From assembly GCA_902553695.1 (NCBI GenBank), contig CACDLR010000003.1, positions 1 to 48,438 on the forward strand: 48,438 nucleotides of DNA, written 5' to 3'. This document shows positions 22,183-31,203 of this stretch, piece by piece. Within the stretch, counting starts at the first letter, position 1; the number at the start of each line of letters is the position of its first letter. Under the pieces are notes generated by a model. That model worked only from the letters and a program-made list of their open reading frames with translations, made no database searches and had not been told where the DNA came from. Made by a program: the position numbers and the translations under genes. The DNA is from an uncultured Pelagibacteraceae bacterium. Its GTDB lineage: Bacteria; Pseudomonadota; Alphaproteobacteria; Pelagibacterales; Pelagibacteraceae.

Positions 22183-23234
22183 AAGTTAAAAAAAATTTTA
22201 TTAAACACTTTTATTGCTTGTTTAATTTCATTTACATCATGGACTCTCAATATTTGAACTCCTTGAAGAAGTGCATGAATACTAGATGATACTGTTCCTC
22301 CAGTTCTGGTTTTACTATCGTTAATTTTTGCAATTTCCTTAATAAAATTTTTTTTTGATATTCCTAACAATACTGGAAACCCTAATGAGTGAAAAATAGA
22401 TATTTGTTTTAATATAGTAATATTATGTTTCAAATTTTTACCAAAACCTATACCTGGATCTAAAATTATATTGTTATGTATAATTTTATTAGACCTTACA
22501 AAGTTTAATCTCTTTTCAAAATAATCATAAATATCTAAAACTACATTTTTATATTTAGGTTTTTTTTGCATAGTTTGGGGGGTTCCTTGCATATGATGAA
22601 TTACAAAAGGAATTTTGCTTTTCTTTAATATATTAATCATATCGCCATCATAATTTAATCCTGATACATCATTAAGTAGATTTATTTTTAGAGGGAGTGA
22701 TTTCTTAAGAACATAACTTTTTCTAGTATCTATTGATACAAAAAATTTAATTTTTTTTGCATATTTTATTTTTGATTTAATTCTTTTCCACTCAATTTTT
22801 AAATCTACTGTTCTTGAATTTGGACGAGTTGACTCTCCACCGATATCTATCATATCAGCTCCGTCTTTTTTTAATTTCTTAATTTGTTTATATGCTGATC
22901 TTAACTTTAAAAATTTACCACCATCAGAAAAACTATCAGGAGTTGCGTTTAATATTCCCATTAATAAAGGGAAGTTTTTAAATTTTATTTTTTTTAGATT
23001 TTTTGATTTTGTAATTTTTTTTAAATCACCATTTATTTTTTTTTTAAGTTTTGGATTTAATTTTTTTATATCTTTTAAACTAATTATTTTCTTTTTTTTT
23101 CTTGTGATAATTTCTATCTTGTCAAAAGAAATTAGTTTATTACCATTAAGAGGCAAACTTAGTTTTTTTTTTATTTTTTCTTTTGAAACTTTTCCATAAT
23201 AAAAATTACACGCTCTTGTGTAATGTTTTATCAT
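22179..23234 (-). CDS. folP: Dihydropteroate synthase with N-terminal extension
   Basis: Joins pterin pyrophosphate and p-aminobenzoate in folate synthesis; sulfonamide target. 351 residues, longer than the usual 270-280. The catalytic barrel begins at LLMGILNATPDSFSDGG near 90-106 and continues with DIGGESTRPNS near 136, NDVSGL, HHMQGTPQTMQ near 215, LDPGIGFGK near 257-265 and TGGTVSSSIHALLQGVQILRVHD in the C terminus. The first 85 residues are a very Lys-rich segment of unknown role; extensions here occur in other alphaproteobacterial FolP proteins. Four nt separate it from ftsH upstream. Confidence 0.94.
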   Translation of the reverse strand: MIKHYTRACNFYYGKVSKEKIKKKLSLPLNGNKLISFDKIEIITRKKKKIISLKDIKKLNPKLKKKINGDLKKITKSKNLKKIKFKNFPLLMGILNATPDSFSDGGKFLKLRSAYKQIKKLKKDGADMIDIGGESTRPNSRTVDLKIEWKRIKSKIKYAKKIKFFVSIDTRKSYVLKKSLPLKINLLNDVSGLNYDGDMINILKKSKIPFVIHHMQGTPQTMQKKPKYKNVVLDIYDYFEKRLNFVRSNKIIHNNIILDPGIGFGKNLKHNITILKQISIFHSLGFPVLLGISKKNFIKEIAKINDSKTRTGGTVSSSIHALLQGVQILRVHDVNEIKQAIKVFNKIFFNL

Positions 23235-23238
23235 TCAA

Positions 23239-25146
23239 TTAATGAACTATTTTTGGTTTCAATCCAATAGACCCAAGCGCTGAGTCTTTGTTTTCATCTT
23301 CTTTTGCAAGGTCTTGCTTGCTTTCAGGATATTTATTTTTATTAATGATATCCTCAATCTCCTCACCTGTTAATGTTTCATATGTGAGTAATGCCTTGGC
23401 TATTTTATGAAGATCTTCAATTTTATCTGTTAATATTTTTTTTGCATGATTATATCCTTCATCAACAAGTTTTCTTATTTCTTTGTCAATTTTTTGGGCC
23501 ACAGCTTCAGATACACTTTGCGTTTGTGTAACAGACCTTCCGAGAAATACTTCTTCTTGATTTTCTCCATATTCAACTGGTCCCATTTCTTCGCTCATTC
23601 CATATTTTGTAACCATTGCTCTAGCTAGTTGAGTTGCCTGATTTATATCTGAACCATTTCCTCCACCTGCTCCAGTCGTAATATTATCTTTACCAAAAAT
23701 TAATTCCTCTGCAACTCTCCCTCCAAAACAAACAGCTAATCTTGCTTTAAGATATTTAATCGAATATCCATGTTTATCTCTTTCTGGTAAGTTCATAACC
23801 ATTCCTAAAGCTCTGCCTCTAGGTATTATTGTTGCTTTATGTATTGGGTCATAGTGTGGTAACATATTGTATGAAACAAGTGCATGCCCTCCTTCATGAT
23901 AAGCAGTAAGTTTTTTTTCATCTTCGGTCATTACCATTGATCTTCTTTCAGCTCCCATCATTACCTTGTCTTTAGCATCTTCAAATTCTTGATAAGTTAC
24001 AATTCTTTTATTTTTTCTTGCAGCTAATAAGGCAGCTTCGTTTACAAGATTCGCAAGGTCAGCTCCTGAGAAACCCGGTGTACCTCTAGCAACAGTTCTT
24101 AAATTTACGTCAGGCGACATATTTATTTTTTTTGCATGAACTTTTAATATCTTTTCTCTTCCAATAATATCAGGGTTAGAGACAACTACCTGTCTATCAA
24201 ATCTTCCTGGTCTTAATAGAGCCGGATCAAGAACGTCAGGTCTATTTGTTGCAGCAATTATTATCACACCCTCATTAGTATCGAAACCATCCATCTCAAC
24301 TAATAGTTGGTTTAAGGTTTGCTCTCGTTCATCGTTTCCACCACCAAGTCCTGCACCTCTGCTTCTTCCAACTGCATCTATTTCATCTATGAATATTATA
24401 CATGGAGAATGTTTTTTACCTTGCTCAAACATATCTCTAACTCTTGATGCACCAACTCCAACAAACATTTCAACAAAATCCGAACCTGAAATTGTAAAAA
24501 ATGGTACTCCCGCTTCTCCTGCTATTGCTCTAGCAAGTAAAGTTTTTCCTGTACCAGGTGGTCCTACCAATAAACAACCTCTAGGAATTTTTCCGCCTAG
24601 TCTACTAAACTTTCTTGGATCCTTTAAAAATTCAACCACTTCTTCAACCTCTTCTTTTGCTTCTTCTACACCCGCTACATCTTTAAATGTAACTTTGCCT
24701 TTTAATTCGTTCATTAGTTTAGCTTTAGATCTTCCAAAACCCATTGCTCCACCTTTTCCACCCTGCATTTGTCTCATAAAGAATATCCATACTGCAATTA
24801 GAAGTAACATTGGAAACCAGGAAAGTAGCACACCAAATAGAGAAGGCATTTTTTCTTCAAGTGGTGAAGCTGAAATACTTACTCCTCTTTCTGATAATTT
24901 TTCAATTAAATTTGGATCATTAGGCACATATGTCGAAAATTTTTGTCCATTCGAAAAAACACCGTTAACATTATTTCCTTGTATTTCAACTTGAACAACT
25001 CTGCCGTTTTCAACCTCTGATAAAAATTCTGAAAAGATTATATTATTTTTCTGATTAAATGACCCTTTAGGATTTTTAAACATATTATAAAGTCCAACTG
25101 TTAGTAAGACTATTATTGCCCACATTGCTAAATTTTTTAAATTCAT
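23239..25146 (-). CDS. ftsH: ATP-dependent zinc metalloprotease FtsH
   Basis: Membrane AAA+ protease for quality control of membrane proteins; in other proteobacteria it also degrades RpoH and LpxC. 635 residues: an N-terminal transmembrane helix near 5-20, a periplasmic domain to about 100, a second transmembrane helix near 105-125, Walker A GPPGTGKT near 195-202, Walker [12 protein letters not shown] near 249-259, the SRH region with [20 protein letters not shown] near 302-321 (shown as two motifs), and the zinc site HEGGH near 413-417. The protease loop reads HEGGH, consistent with HExxH. First gene of a five-gene unit. Confidence 0.98.
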   Translation of the reverse strand: MNLKNLAMWAIIVLLTVGLYNMFKNPKGSFNQKNNIIFSEFLSEVENGRVVQVEIQGNNVNGVFSNGQKFSTYVPNDPNLIEKLSERGVSISASPLEEKMPSLFGVLLSWFPMLLLIAVWIFFMRQMQGGKGGAMGFGRSKAKLMNELKGKVTFKDVAGVEEAKEEVEEVVEFLKDPRKFSRLGGKIPRGCLLVGPPGTGKTLLARAIAGEAGVPFFTISGSDFVEMFVGVGASRVRDMFEQGKKHSPCIIFIDEIDAVGRSRGAGLGGGNDEREQTLNQLLVEMDGFDTNEGVIIIAATNRPDVLDPALLRPGRFDRQVVVSNPDIIGREKILKVHAKKINMSPDVNLRTVARGTPGFSGADLANLVNEAALLAARKNKRIVTYQEFEDAKDKVMMGAERRSMVMTEDEKKLTAYHEGGHALVSYNMLPHYDPIHKATIIPRGRALGMVMNLPERDKHGYSIKYLKARLAVCFGGRVAEELIFGKDNITTGAGGGNGSDINQATQLARAMVTKYGMSEEMGPVEYGENQEEVFLGRSVTQTQSVSEAVAQKIDKEIRKLVDEGYNHAKKILTDKIEDLHKIAKALLTYETLTGEEIEDIINKNKYPESKQDLAKEDENKDSALGSIGLKPKIVH

Positions 25147-25163
25147 AAATAAATTTATATAGT

Positions 25164-25191
25164 AATTAAGAATTATTATAAATTAAACAAG
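25164..25191 (-). promoter_or_regulatory. Candidate sigma32 (RpoH) promoter of ftsH
   Basis: On the minus strand CTTG (25188-25191) and CTTAATT (25164-25170) are separated by 17 nt, close to the alphaproteobacterial RpoH pattern CTTG-N17-CyTATnT with one mismatch in the -10. The expected transcription start near 25157 would give a leader of about 10 nt before the ATG. TTGACA lies at 25192-25197 just upstream but has no matching -10 at standard spacing. The rest of the 63-bp gap shows nothing else. Short AT-rich motifs match by chance, so this stays tentative. Confidence 0.35.
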
Positions 25192-25209
25192 TGTCAAATT
25201 GTGGCAAAA

Positions 25210-26280
25210 TTAACGTTTTTTTGTTTTTTCTTGCTCAAGAACTACTGAATTATGTATTTTTTTAATAATTATGCCACCTAATGTCGCTTTAATAAAGTTA
25301 TTGTTTTTTACTTGGTTTATTAAGTTAACTATTTTTCTTCCTCGAGGTGGATAGGCCCTTTTATTAAGTTTTTTTATTAAATCAGATAATGATCTGAAAA
25401 CAATTTCATCAGGAAATAAAAAAAAATTTGGTCCAATCAAGAATTTGTTTTGTTTAAAAATAACATTAGTAGAAATACTTTTTTTGACAATTTCATTCAT
25501 TGCCTTATTAGTCGAGGCTAAATTGTTTATAGAAAGGTTTAATTTTTTAAAATCTAAACCCTGTTTTTTTAGATCTGCAATTAATTTTCTCAATCTAGAT
25601 CTCTGAAATTTTTCAAATTCATTTGTTGGATCTTCTACATAAAAATTAAAAACAGAATTTGAAGTATAAACAAGATTTATCTTATCTATATTCAATAAGG
25701 GTCTAACTACTTTGATAATCTTATCTTTACAAAGAAAATTTTTTTCAAATTCAGCAAATGATGAAAGTCCTTCAGTTCCAGATCCTCTTAATAATCGACT
25801 AAAAAATGTCTCATATAAATCATCTTGATGATGTCCTGTAAAAACGGTTTTTATTCCGTCTTTAATGCATTGATTAAATATGAGCTCATAACGTTTTTGT
25901 CTAGCTATACTCTGTAAATTTGAAAGGGGCTTTTTTCCTTTCCATTTTAAAATTTTTAAGTCAATTTTTTTTAATCTTAGTTGTTCTTTAACTAATTTTG
26001 CTTCATTGGAGGATTCTTTTCTTAATCCATGATCTACCAAGTAAAAATATAGTTTAATTTTTTTGTTTCCTACAAATTTATAACAATTCAGTAAGAAACT
26101 TAAGGCCATACTGTCTGGGCCACCAGAAACCGATACGCCAGCTTTTTTAATACTATTTAAACTATTTAAATTTTTTTCAAATTTTTTATATATTTCAAAA
26201 ATCTTTTTATCTTTAAGAATTTTTCTGAAATCAAAATTATCAGGTGTTATCTTTTTTACATTCAAACTTTTTTTCTTCAT
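25210..26280 (-). CDS. tilS: tRNA(Ile)-lysidine synthase TilS
   Basis: Modifies C34 of tRNA-Ile(CAU) to lysidine so that AUA codons are read as Ile, a key activity in an AUA-rich genome. 356 residues. The ATP pyrophosphatase loop is VSVSGGPDSMALSFLL near 48-63; DHGLRKESSNEA near 88-99, ARQKRYELIF near 128 and GHHQDDLYETFFSRLLRGSG near 150-169 (conserved HxxDD) follow. The C-terminal part is a shortened substrate domain. The start ATG lies 41 nt inside the end of cpoB; a later in-frame TTG would shorten that overlap only slightly. In many genomes tilS sits between cpoB and ftsH, as here. Confidence 0.94.
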   Translation of the reverse strand: MKKKSLNVKKITPDNFDFRKILKDKKIFEIYKKFEKNLNSLNSIKKAGVSVSGGPDSMALSFLLNCYKFVGNKKIKLYFYLVDHGLRKESSNEAKLVKEQLRLKKIDLKILKWKGKKPLSNLQSIARQKRYELIFNQCIKDGIKTVFTGHHQDDLYETFFSRLLRGSGTEGLSSFAEFEKNFLCKDKIIKVVRPLLNIDKINLVYTSNSVFNFYVEDPTNEFEKFQRSRLRKLIADLKKQGLDFKKLNLSINNLASTNKAMNEIVKKSISTNVIFKQNKFLIGPNFFLFPDEIVFRSLSDLIKKLNKRAYPPRGRKIVNLINQVKNNNFIKATLGGIIIKKIHNSVVLEQEKTKKR

Positions 26281-27220
26281 ATTTTGCTTTTTGAAGAATT
26301 GATTGAGACGCCTCAGGATATTCCTTTTCTAAACTTGTAATCATCATGCAACCTTGATCTTTTTCTCCAATTTGTACTAATGATACACCTAATTTTAATA
26401 AATTATCAGGTGCTTTTTCGCTCTTTGGATATTTTTGATAACCTTCTAAATAAGCTGAGGCTGCATCAACATATAATTGTCTAATTCTAAAAGTTTCAGC
26501 AAACCAATATTGAGCATTACCTGCTAGCATATGATTTGGATTTGTTTGTACAAATTCTTTTAAAGCTCTTTCTGCAGTATTGTAATCACCAACTTTTAAG
26601 AAGCTAGTCGCAAATTCATATTGCTTTTCAGGAGAGTCTTCAGGTAATAATTTTTCAGTACTCTCAACACTTTCTAAAATAACTGTTGAAGTAGAGTCCA
26701 CAGATTGTGTTTGTTGAGTTGTATCAGTGGTTGTCATATCCTTATATGAAATACTGCCTAAGTCTTGAGGTTCAGATGTTCCAGGTAATTTTTTATTTTC
26801 CTCAGAAGTATTTTCTGTCATGTTTGCAGCACCAGTGCTAACAACATTGCCCATTGTTTTCTCAACCTGTTCAAAACGTAATTGATTATCGGATTGTAGT
26901 TTTGTCAATCTATTTGAAAGTTTATCTAGTTTAAAATTAATTTCTTCGAATTTATTTGTTAAGTCTCTAAATTGATTTTCAATCTCAGATAATTTTAACA
27001 GATGTCGAGTAAGAGCTTCCTCTGAACTACTATCTAAAGAAACTTCAGAAGTACTACTTTCAATCGTATCTGAATACACGGCTCTCTCTAAAGTTTTTAT
27101 ATCTTGCTGTAAAGCCTCGATAATTTGTAAAACATTATGATTATCTGAATAAGTAATGCTAAAACTTGATACAAAAAATGTGATCAATACAAAAAAACTC
27201 AAAATATATTTCTTTATCAT
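26240..27220 (-). CDS. cpoB: Cell division coordinator CpoB (YbgF), Tol-Pal associated
   Basis: Periplasmic protein that links Tol-Pal action to septal peptidoglycan synthesis. 326 residues: a signal peptide (MIKKYILSFFVLITFFVSSFS region, about 1-25), a coiled coil near 65-115 (LLKLSEIENQFRDLTNKF), a Ser/Thr-rich linker near 115-185, and TPR repeats near 195-320 (PEKQYEFATSFLKVGDYNTA, AQYWFAETFRIRQ, APDNLLKLGVSLVQIGE). This matches YbgF architecture. It lies downstream of pal, separated by a terminator hairpin. Its last 41 nt overlap tilS. Confidence 0.92.
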   Translation of the reverse strand: MIKKYILSFFVLITFFVSSFSITYSDNHNVLQIIEALQQDIKTLERAVYSDTIESSTSEVSLDSSSEEALTRHLLKLSEIENQFRDLTNKFEEINFKLDKLSNRLTKLQSDNQLRFEQVEKTMGNVVSTGAANMTENTSEENKKLPGTSEPQDLGSISYKDMTTTDTTQQTQSVDSTSTVILESVESTEKLLPEDSPEKQYEFATSFLKVGDYNTAERALKEFVQTNPNHMLAGNAQYWFAETFRIRQLYVDAASAYLEGYQKYPKSEKAPDNLLKLGVSLVQIGEKDQGCMMITSLEKEYPEASQSILQKAKYEEKKFECKKDNT

Positions 27221-27225
27221 AATAA

Positions 27226-27254
27226 TGAATAGTTTTTAGATAGAATGATGGCAA
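27226..27254 (-). promoter_or_regulatory. Possible promoter of cpoB next to the pal terminator
   Basis: On the minus strand TTGCCA (27249-27254) and TATTCA (27226-27231) are 17 nt apart. The -35 overlaps the end of the U-tract of the pal terminator, and transcription would start close to the cpoB ATG at 27220. The -10 is poor (TATTCA), so the call is weak. It would explain how cpoB is expressed behind the terminator; readthrough is the alternative. Confidence 0.28.
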
Positions 27255-27289
27255 AAAAAAGACCCATCACTTTTTTTAAGTAATGGGTC
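27252..27289 (-). terminator. Rho-independent terminator after pal
   Basis: On the minus strand GACCCATTAC and GTGATGGGTC form a 10-bp stem (one G-U pair) with a 9-nt A/U loop, followed directly by eight U residues (27253-27260). Read on the plus strand the G-U position becomes a C-A mismatch and the tail is poorer, so it acts for minus-strand transcripts. It lies between pal and cpoB and is the only strong terminator hairpin I found in the window. Confidence 0.88.
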
Positions 27290-27307
27290 TTTAAATATTA
27301 TATATTT

Positions 27308-27790
27308 TTAGTTAGCCTTAACTGTAACAGATCTTCTATTTTTAGACCAAGATAAAGGATTAGAGCCAGAGTCTACAGGTCTTTCTTTTCCATAACTAAT
27401 CACAGAAATTCTATTTTCTGAAATACCGTAAGTCATCAAGTAATCTTTTGCTGCATTAGCTCTTCTCTCGCCTAATGCTAAGTTATATTCTCTTGTTCCT
27501 CTTTCATCAGCATGTCCTTCTAAAACAACATTTATATCAGAATTTTTTCTTAACCACGCTGCTTGCTTTCTTAATGTATCTCTTGAAGCAGTAGTTAAAA
27601 CTGACTCGTTAGTTGCAAAGAACACTCTGTCAGGAACTCCGTCTGCTAAATATTCAACCGTGTCTGTTCCTGTATAAACATCACCTTGGATCTGTGAATC
27701 TATTTTTGCTGCTTTTTGTGCACATGCCGATAGTAGCAAAGCAAAAATTGACACTAAAATTAAATTGTATGTTGATTTATTAAATATCAT
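27308..27790 (-). CDS. pal: Peptidoglycan-associated lipoprotein Pal
   Basis: Outer-membrane lipoprotein that binds peptidoglycan and TolB, stabilising the envelope and outer-membrane constriction at division. 160 residues. A signal peptide ends in the lipobox LLSAC with the lipidated Cys near residue 23. The OmpA-like domain spans about 55-160, with VVLEGHADERGTREYNLALG near 93-112 in the peptidoglycan-binding site and RANAAKDYLMTYGI following. A Shine-Dalgarno AAGGAG (27795-27800) sits 4 nt before the ATG, one of few in this window, suggesting strong translation. Possible promoter upstream and strong terminator downstream indicate a separate abundant mRNA. Confidence 0.97.
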   Translation of the reverse strand: MIFNKSTYNLILVSIFALLLSACAQKAAKIDSQIQGDVYTGTDTVEYLADGVPDRVFFATNESVLTTASRDTLRKQAAWLRKNSDINVVLEGHADERGTREYNLALGERRANAAKDYLMTYGISENRISVISYGKERPVDSGSNPLSWSKNRRSVTVKAN

Positions 27791-27811
27791 ACTGCTCCTT
27801 AAATTCTTTTT

Positions 27812-27841
27812 TATATAGTATTAATTTCACAACTAAGTAAA
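27812..27841 (-). promoter_or_regulatory. Possible promoter of pal
   Basis: In the 106-bp gap between tolB and pal, on the minus strand, TTTACT (27836-27841) and TATATA (27812-27817) are 18 nt apart; TACTAT overlaps as an alternative -10. Transcription would begin about 15 nt before the pal ATG, just covering its Shine-Dalgarno sequence. The same gap holds a 7-bp palindrome with 3-nt loop (27872-27888). Neither is proven. Confidence 0.33.
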
Positions 27842-27896
27842 TCTTTCAAGATAAGAAATCAACCGAAATTATTAGTAAATATTACTAAAATATGTG

Positions 27897-29243
27897 CTAA
27901 TTGCTAAGCAATGAGGACCAAGATGGGTCAGATGCGTCTGTTTCGGTAATAACTTGTCTTTCATTATATCCGGTCAAATCAATAGACCAAAGTTTAGCTG
28001 AAAAACCTTTGCCTTCACTATCAGATTTTGTCTCTCTATAAAATATTAATACTCTACCATTTGGTGACCAAGAAGGTGCCTCTTGATAATAATTTTCTGT
28101 TAGCAGTCTTTCTCCAGTTCCATCTGTTCTCATAACCCCTATATAAAATTTTCCTTTATGAAGTTTAGTAAATGCAATTAAGTCACCACGAGGTGACCAT
28201 ACCGGTGTACCATATAAACCATTTCCAAATGAAACTCTTTTTACTTTCGATCCATCACTTTTCATAACATAAATTTGTTGATAGCCACTTCTGTCTGAAT
28301 TAAATGTAATAAATTTTCCATCTGGTGAATATGATGGAGATGTGTCTATAGATGGATGATTAGTTATTCTTTCAACAATTCTATTTTCTAAGTCCATTGT
28401 ATAAATATCTGAATTTCCATCTTTAGCAAAGCTCATAATAATTTTTTTTCCATCGGGAGAAAATCTTGGTGCAAAAGTCATACCTGGAAAATCGCCAACT
28501 ACTTCTTGTATTCCAGTTTCAATATCTAGCAAATATACTCTTGGAAGATTTTTGAAATATGAAAGATAGGTAACCATTTGATTTGTAGGATTAAACCTTG
28601 GTGTTAAAACTAGTTCATTACCTAAAGTTAAATACTTTGTATTGAAACCATCTTGATCCATTATAGCAAGTTTTTTAACTCTTTGAGTTTTTGGTCCCGC
28701 TTCAGATACATAAATAATTCTTGTATCAAAGTATCCTTTTTCTCCAGTTAACCTCTCGTAAATTTTGTCTGAAATAATATGTCCAATTCTTCTCCAATTG
28801 TTTGGAACAGTTGTAAAAGCTAAAGCTAACATTTCTCTGGCAGCTAAAACATCCCATAATCTAAATTCCACTCTTACCTTATCATCTTTAAATTCTACTT
28901 TACCTGTAATCAAGGCTTGAGCTTTTATTAACGACCAATCTTCAAATCTTGGTTTAAGATGTGCTACATCAGGTTTCTGCAAAAATGCTTTTTTTTCTAA
29001 TGGATTAAATAATCCTGTAGCTTTAAGATTGTTCTCAATTACGATTGAGATTTCCTCACCAATTTGATTTATTTTTAATTCTTTTTTTAAAGTTTCGGTT
29101 GTTTCTTTATCTGAATAAAGTGCTGATACTGCGATAGGCAACGGATTTAGATTTCCTCTTGTAATATCTACTTCGATTAATGCATAAATCTTTGACGGAA
29201 AAGTTATAAATAGCAATAATGTAATTATTTTTATTATTTTCAT
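27897..29243 (-). CDS. tolB: Tol-Pal system beta-propeller protein TolB
   Basis: Periplasmic protein bridging TolA and Pal. 448 residues: a signal peptide of about 21 residues ([16 protein letters not shown]), an N-terminal alpha/beta domain to about 165, and a beta-propeller built of repeated segments such as [47 protein letters not shown] and [15 protein letters not shown] near 260-430. The ATG overlaps the tolA stop by 1 nt. Order tolQ-tolR-tolA-tolB-pal-cpoB is the standard one. Confidence 0.97.
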   Translation of the reverse strand: MKIIKIITLLLFITFPSKIYALIEVDITRGNLNPLPIAVSALYSDKETTETLKKELKINQIGEEISIVIENNLKATGLFNPLEKKAFLQKPDVAHLKPRFEDWSLIKAQALITGKVEFKDDKVRVEFRLWDVLAAREMLALAFTTVPNNWRRIGHIISDKIYERLTGEKGYFDTRIIYVSEAGPKTQRVKKLAIMDQDGFNTKYLTLGNELVLTPRFNPTNQMVTYLSYFKNLPRVYLLDIETGIQEVVGDFPGMTFAPRFSPDGKKIIMSFAKDGNSDIYTMDLENRIVERITNHPSIDTSPSYSPDGKFITFNSDRSGYQQIYVMKSDGSKVKRVSFGNGLYGTPVWSPRGDLIAFTKLHKGKFYIGVMRTDGTGERLLTENYYQEAPSWSPNGRVLIFYRETKSDSEGKGFSAKLWSIDLTGYNERQVITETDASDPSWSSLLSN

Positions 29244-30052
29244 TATCCTTCTAACATCTCTCTTGCATCAAAATTTAATTGGAGATCTTTCCACTTTTCA
29301 TAACCAGTCGTTGGTACTCTTAAAGGTTGGCAAAGTTGTATTGCTCTTAATGCACTTTCAGCTAAAACTTTATAAAATCCTTGTCCTGGTTTATTCATTC
29401 TTGCGTGATCTAATATTTCTGATTTAAGAACAGTTCCATCTGGTTTTAGTTTTAATTTAATTCTAACTAATAAATTTTCATTATAAGGTAACCCTAAAGG
29501 TATGCTCCAGCAACCAAAAATTTGTGCCTTTAAAGCATCTTCTTCATTTAAAGTTAAACCTGATAATTTCATTGATTCATCCTGAGACTGTGTAATTTCG
29601 TCATTTTTTATAATCGTTTCTGCAAGATTTTCTTTTGATTTATCTATAAGAGCGGCAATATTATTTGGATCAAATAATTCTTTTTTCTCAAATTCAGATA
29701 CCTGTTTAGCTTTGTTTTCCTCTATTTTAGGGTTTTGTTTATCTTTTTCTATTTCTTTGATTTTTTCAATTTCTTGATCTGGTAAGGGTATAGAGTCTGG
29801 TTTTTCTTTTTTCACCTTTTTTGGAGGTGCTTGTTCAGAAACTAACTTTTCTTTTTCTTTTTTAACTTTTTCAATTATTTTTTCTGCTTTAGGTGCAAAA
29901 GGTATGTTGGTTTGATCTGCTATTTGTATCAACTCAACTGAGACTAAAGGAGGAATATCAATTGGTTTTTTTGCTATAAATGGAAAACTAACTATTGCAG
30001 TCATAATTATAGATATATGAAATAACAAAGAAAAAAGTAAATTTTGGGGCAC
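29243..30052 (-). CDS. tolA: Tol-Pal system protein TolA (short)
   Basis: Inner-membrane-anchored energy transducer spanning the periplasm between TolQR and TolB/Pal. 269 residues, shorter than in gammaproteobacteria. It has an N-terminal transmembrane helix near 5-25 ([21 protein letters not shown]), a charged Lys/Glu-rich helical domain near 55-150, and a C-terminal globular domain near 175-269 containing [20 protein letters not shown] and an [11 protein letters not shown] segment. Start codon is GTG at 30052, 3 nt after tolR. Identification rests mainly on architecture and operon position, since TolA sequences diverge strongly. Confidence 0.9.
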   Translation of the reverse strand: MPQNLLFSLLFHISIIMTAIVSFPFIAKKPIDIPPLVSVELIQIADQTNIPFAPKAEKIIEKVKKEKEKLVSEQAPPKKVKKEKPDSIPLPDQEIEKIKEIEKDKQNPKIEENKAKQVSEFEKKELFDPNNIAALIDKSKENLAETIIKNDEITQSQDESMKLSGLTLNEEDALKAQIFGCWSIPLGLPYNENLLVRIKLKLKPDGTVLKSEILDHARMNKPGQGFYKVLAESALRAIQLCQPLRVPTTGYEKWKDLQLNFDAREMLEG

Positions 30053-30055
30053 AGA

Positions 30056-30472
30056 TTACCTGTCTTTATATGGTTCAGATATCAGTGCAACTTTAGTAAA
30101 ACCAGATCCAGATAGCATTCCCATTATTTCAAGTACTCTACCATAATTTATTGCCTTATCTCCTCTAACATAAATCCTTGTATCAGTTCTATTTTTAGAT
30201 ACTGCTAAGATTTTCGCTGTCAAGCTATCAAACTCTACTTTTGCCTCTTGAATAAATATTTCTCCTTTAGAATTAATTGTTAAAGTTAGAGGCTCCTGTT
30301 CTTCAGGTAATGAGTCGGCAGAAGTTTCTGGTAAATCTACTTGAACTCCAACTGTTAAAAGTGGAGCTGTTACCATAAATATTATTAGTAAAACTAACAT
30401 TACATCTACAAAAGGTGTAACATTGATCTCACTCATAGGTTCTCTGGACGATCGACCAAATTTAAAAGCCAT
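30056..30472 (-). CDS. tolR: Tol-Pal system protein TolR (ExbD family)
   Basis: Inner-membrane stator component of the proton-driven TolQR motor. 138 residues: one transmembrane helix near 18-40 in INVTPFVDVMLVLLIIFMVTAP, containing the conserved proton-pathway Asp (FVDVMLVLLII), then a periplasmic ExbD-like domain with LTINSKGEIFIQEAKV and RGDKAINYGRVLEIMGMLSGSG. It follows tolQ by 2 nt and precedes tolA by 3 nt. Confidence 0.96.
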   Translation of the reverse strand: MAFKFGRSSREPMSEINVTPFVDVMLVLLIIFMVTAPLLTVGVQVDLPETSADSLPEEQEPLTLTINSKGEIFIQEAKVEFDSLTAKILAVSKNRTDTRIYVRGDKAINYGRVLEIMGMLSGSGFTKVALISEPYKDR

Positions 30473-30474
30473 GA

Positions 30475-31149
30475 CTATATTATTGCTAAAAATCTTTTTG
30501 AAAAATCTTCTAATTTATTTGAATATCTTCTAGCATCACTATTAAATTTATTATAAGCGACTACTGCAGGAATTGCTGCTAATAAACCTAATGCAGTTGC
30601 AAACAACGCTTCTGCTATACCTGGCGCAACAATTGCTAAACTTGTATTTCTAGATATTGCAATTGATTGAAATGAATTCATTATTCCCCAAACAGTTCCA
30701 AATAATCCAATAAAAGGTGCTGTTGCTCCTACTGTAGCTAAAAAAGTAAAATTCTTTTCAATAACTGACATTTGTTTTTCAATGTTAGTTGACATTATAT
30801 TTGTTAATCGTTCACTTAAATTTGATTTAGATCTAGATTTCAAAACAGTTTGCATTGAATCTTTAAATACCATTGCCATTGGGTCATCCATTTCTGCAGG
30901 TAAATTATTATAAAAAGTTTCAGCGGATTTGGATCTCCAAAATTTTTCTTCAAATTCTATGGTTGATTGATTGATTTTTTTAAACATTCTAAATTTTTCA
31001 AATATAATCGTCCAAGAGTATATTGAAGCCGCAATAAGCATCACTATAACCAATTTTACTATAATATCTGCTCTTAAAAATAAATTTAGTATCGAGAAAT
31101 CTTCACTTGAAGTTAATCCGACAGCTTGTGTAGCTATATCTGCTTCCAT
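30475..31149 (-). CDS. tolQ: Tol-Pal system protein TolQ (ExbB/MotA family)
   Basis: Proton channel subunit that powers Tol-Pal. 224 residues with three transmembrane helices: near 30-50 (IIVKLVIVMLIAASIYSW), near 130-155 (FLATVGATAPFIGLFGTVWGI) and near 170-200 (LAIVAPGIAEALFATALGLLAAIPAVVAY, here cited by its ends only as LAIVAPG and AIPAVVAY). The GLFGTVWGIM and EALFATALGL motifs are characteristic. ybgC, usually upstream, is absent; the 54-bp leader follows the RuvC-like gene and includes a weak GAGAAG ribosome-binding element. Confidence 0.97.
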   Translation of the reverse strand: MEADIATQAVGLTSSEDFSILNLFLRADIIVKLVIVMLIAASIYSWTIIFEKFRMFKKINQSTIEFEEKFWRSKSAETFYNNLPAEMDDPMAMVFKDSMQTVLKSRSKSNLSERLTNIMSTNIEKQMSVIEKNFTFLATVGATAPFIGLFGTVWGIMNSFQSIAISRNTSLAIVAPGIAEALFATALGLLAAIPAVVAYNKFNSDARRYSNKLEDFSKRFLAII

Positions 31150-31203
31150 TGAACACTTCTCACACTAAATTGTGTCATGAATATGACTCTGCTGTAGGTA
31201 AAA

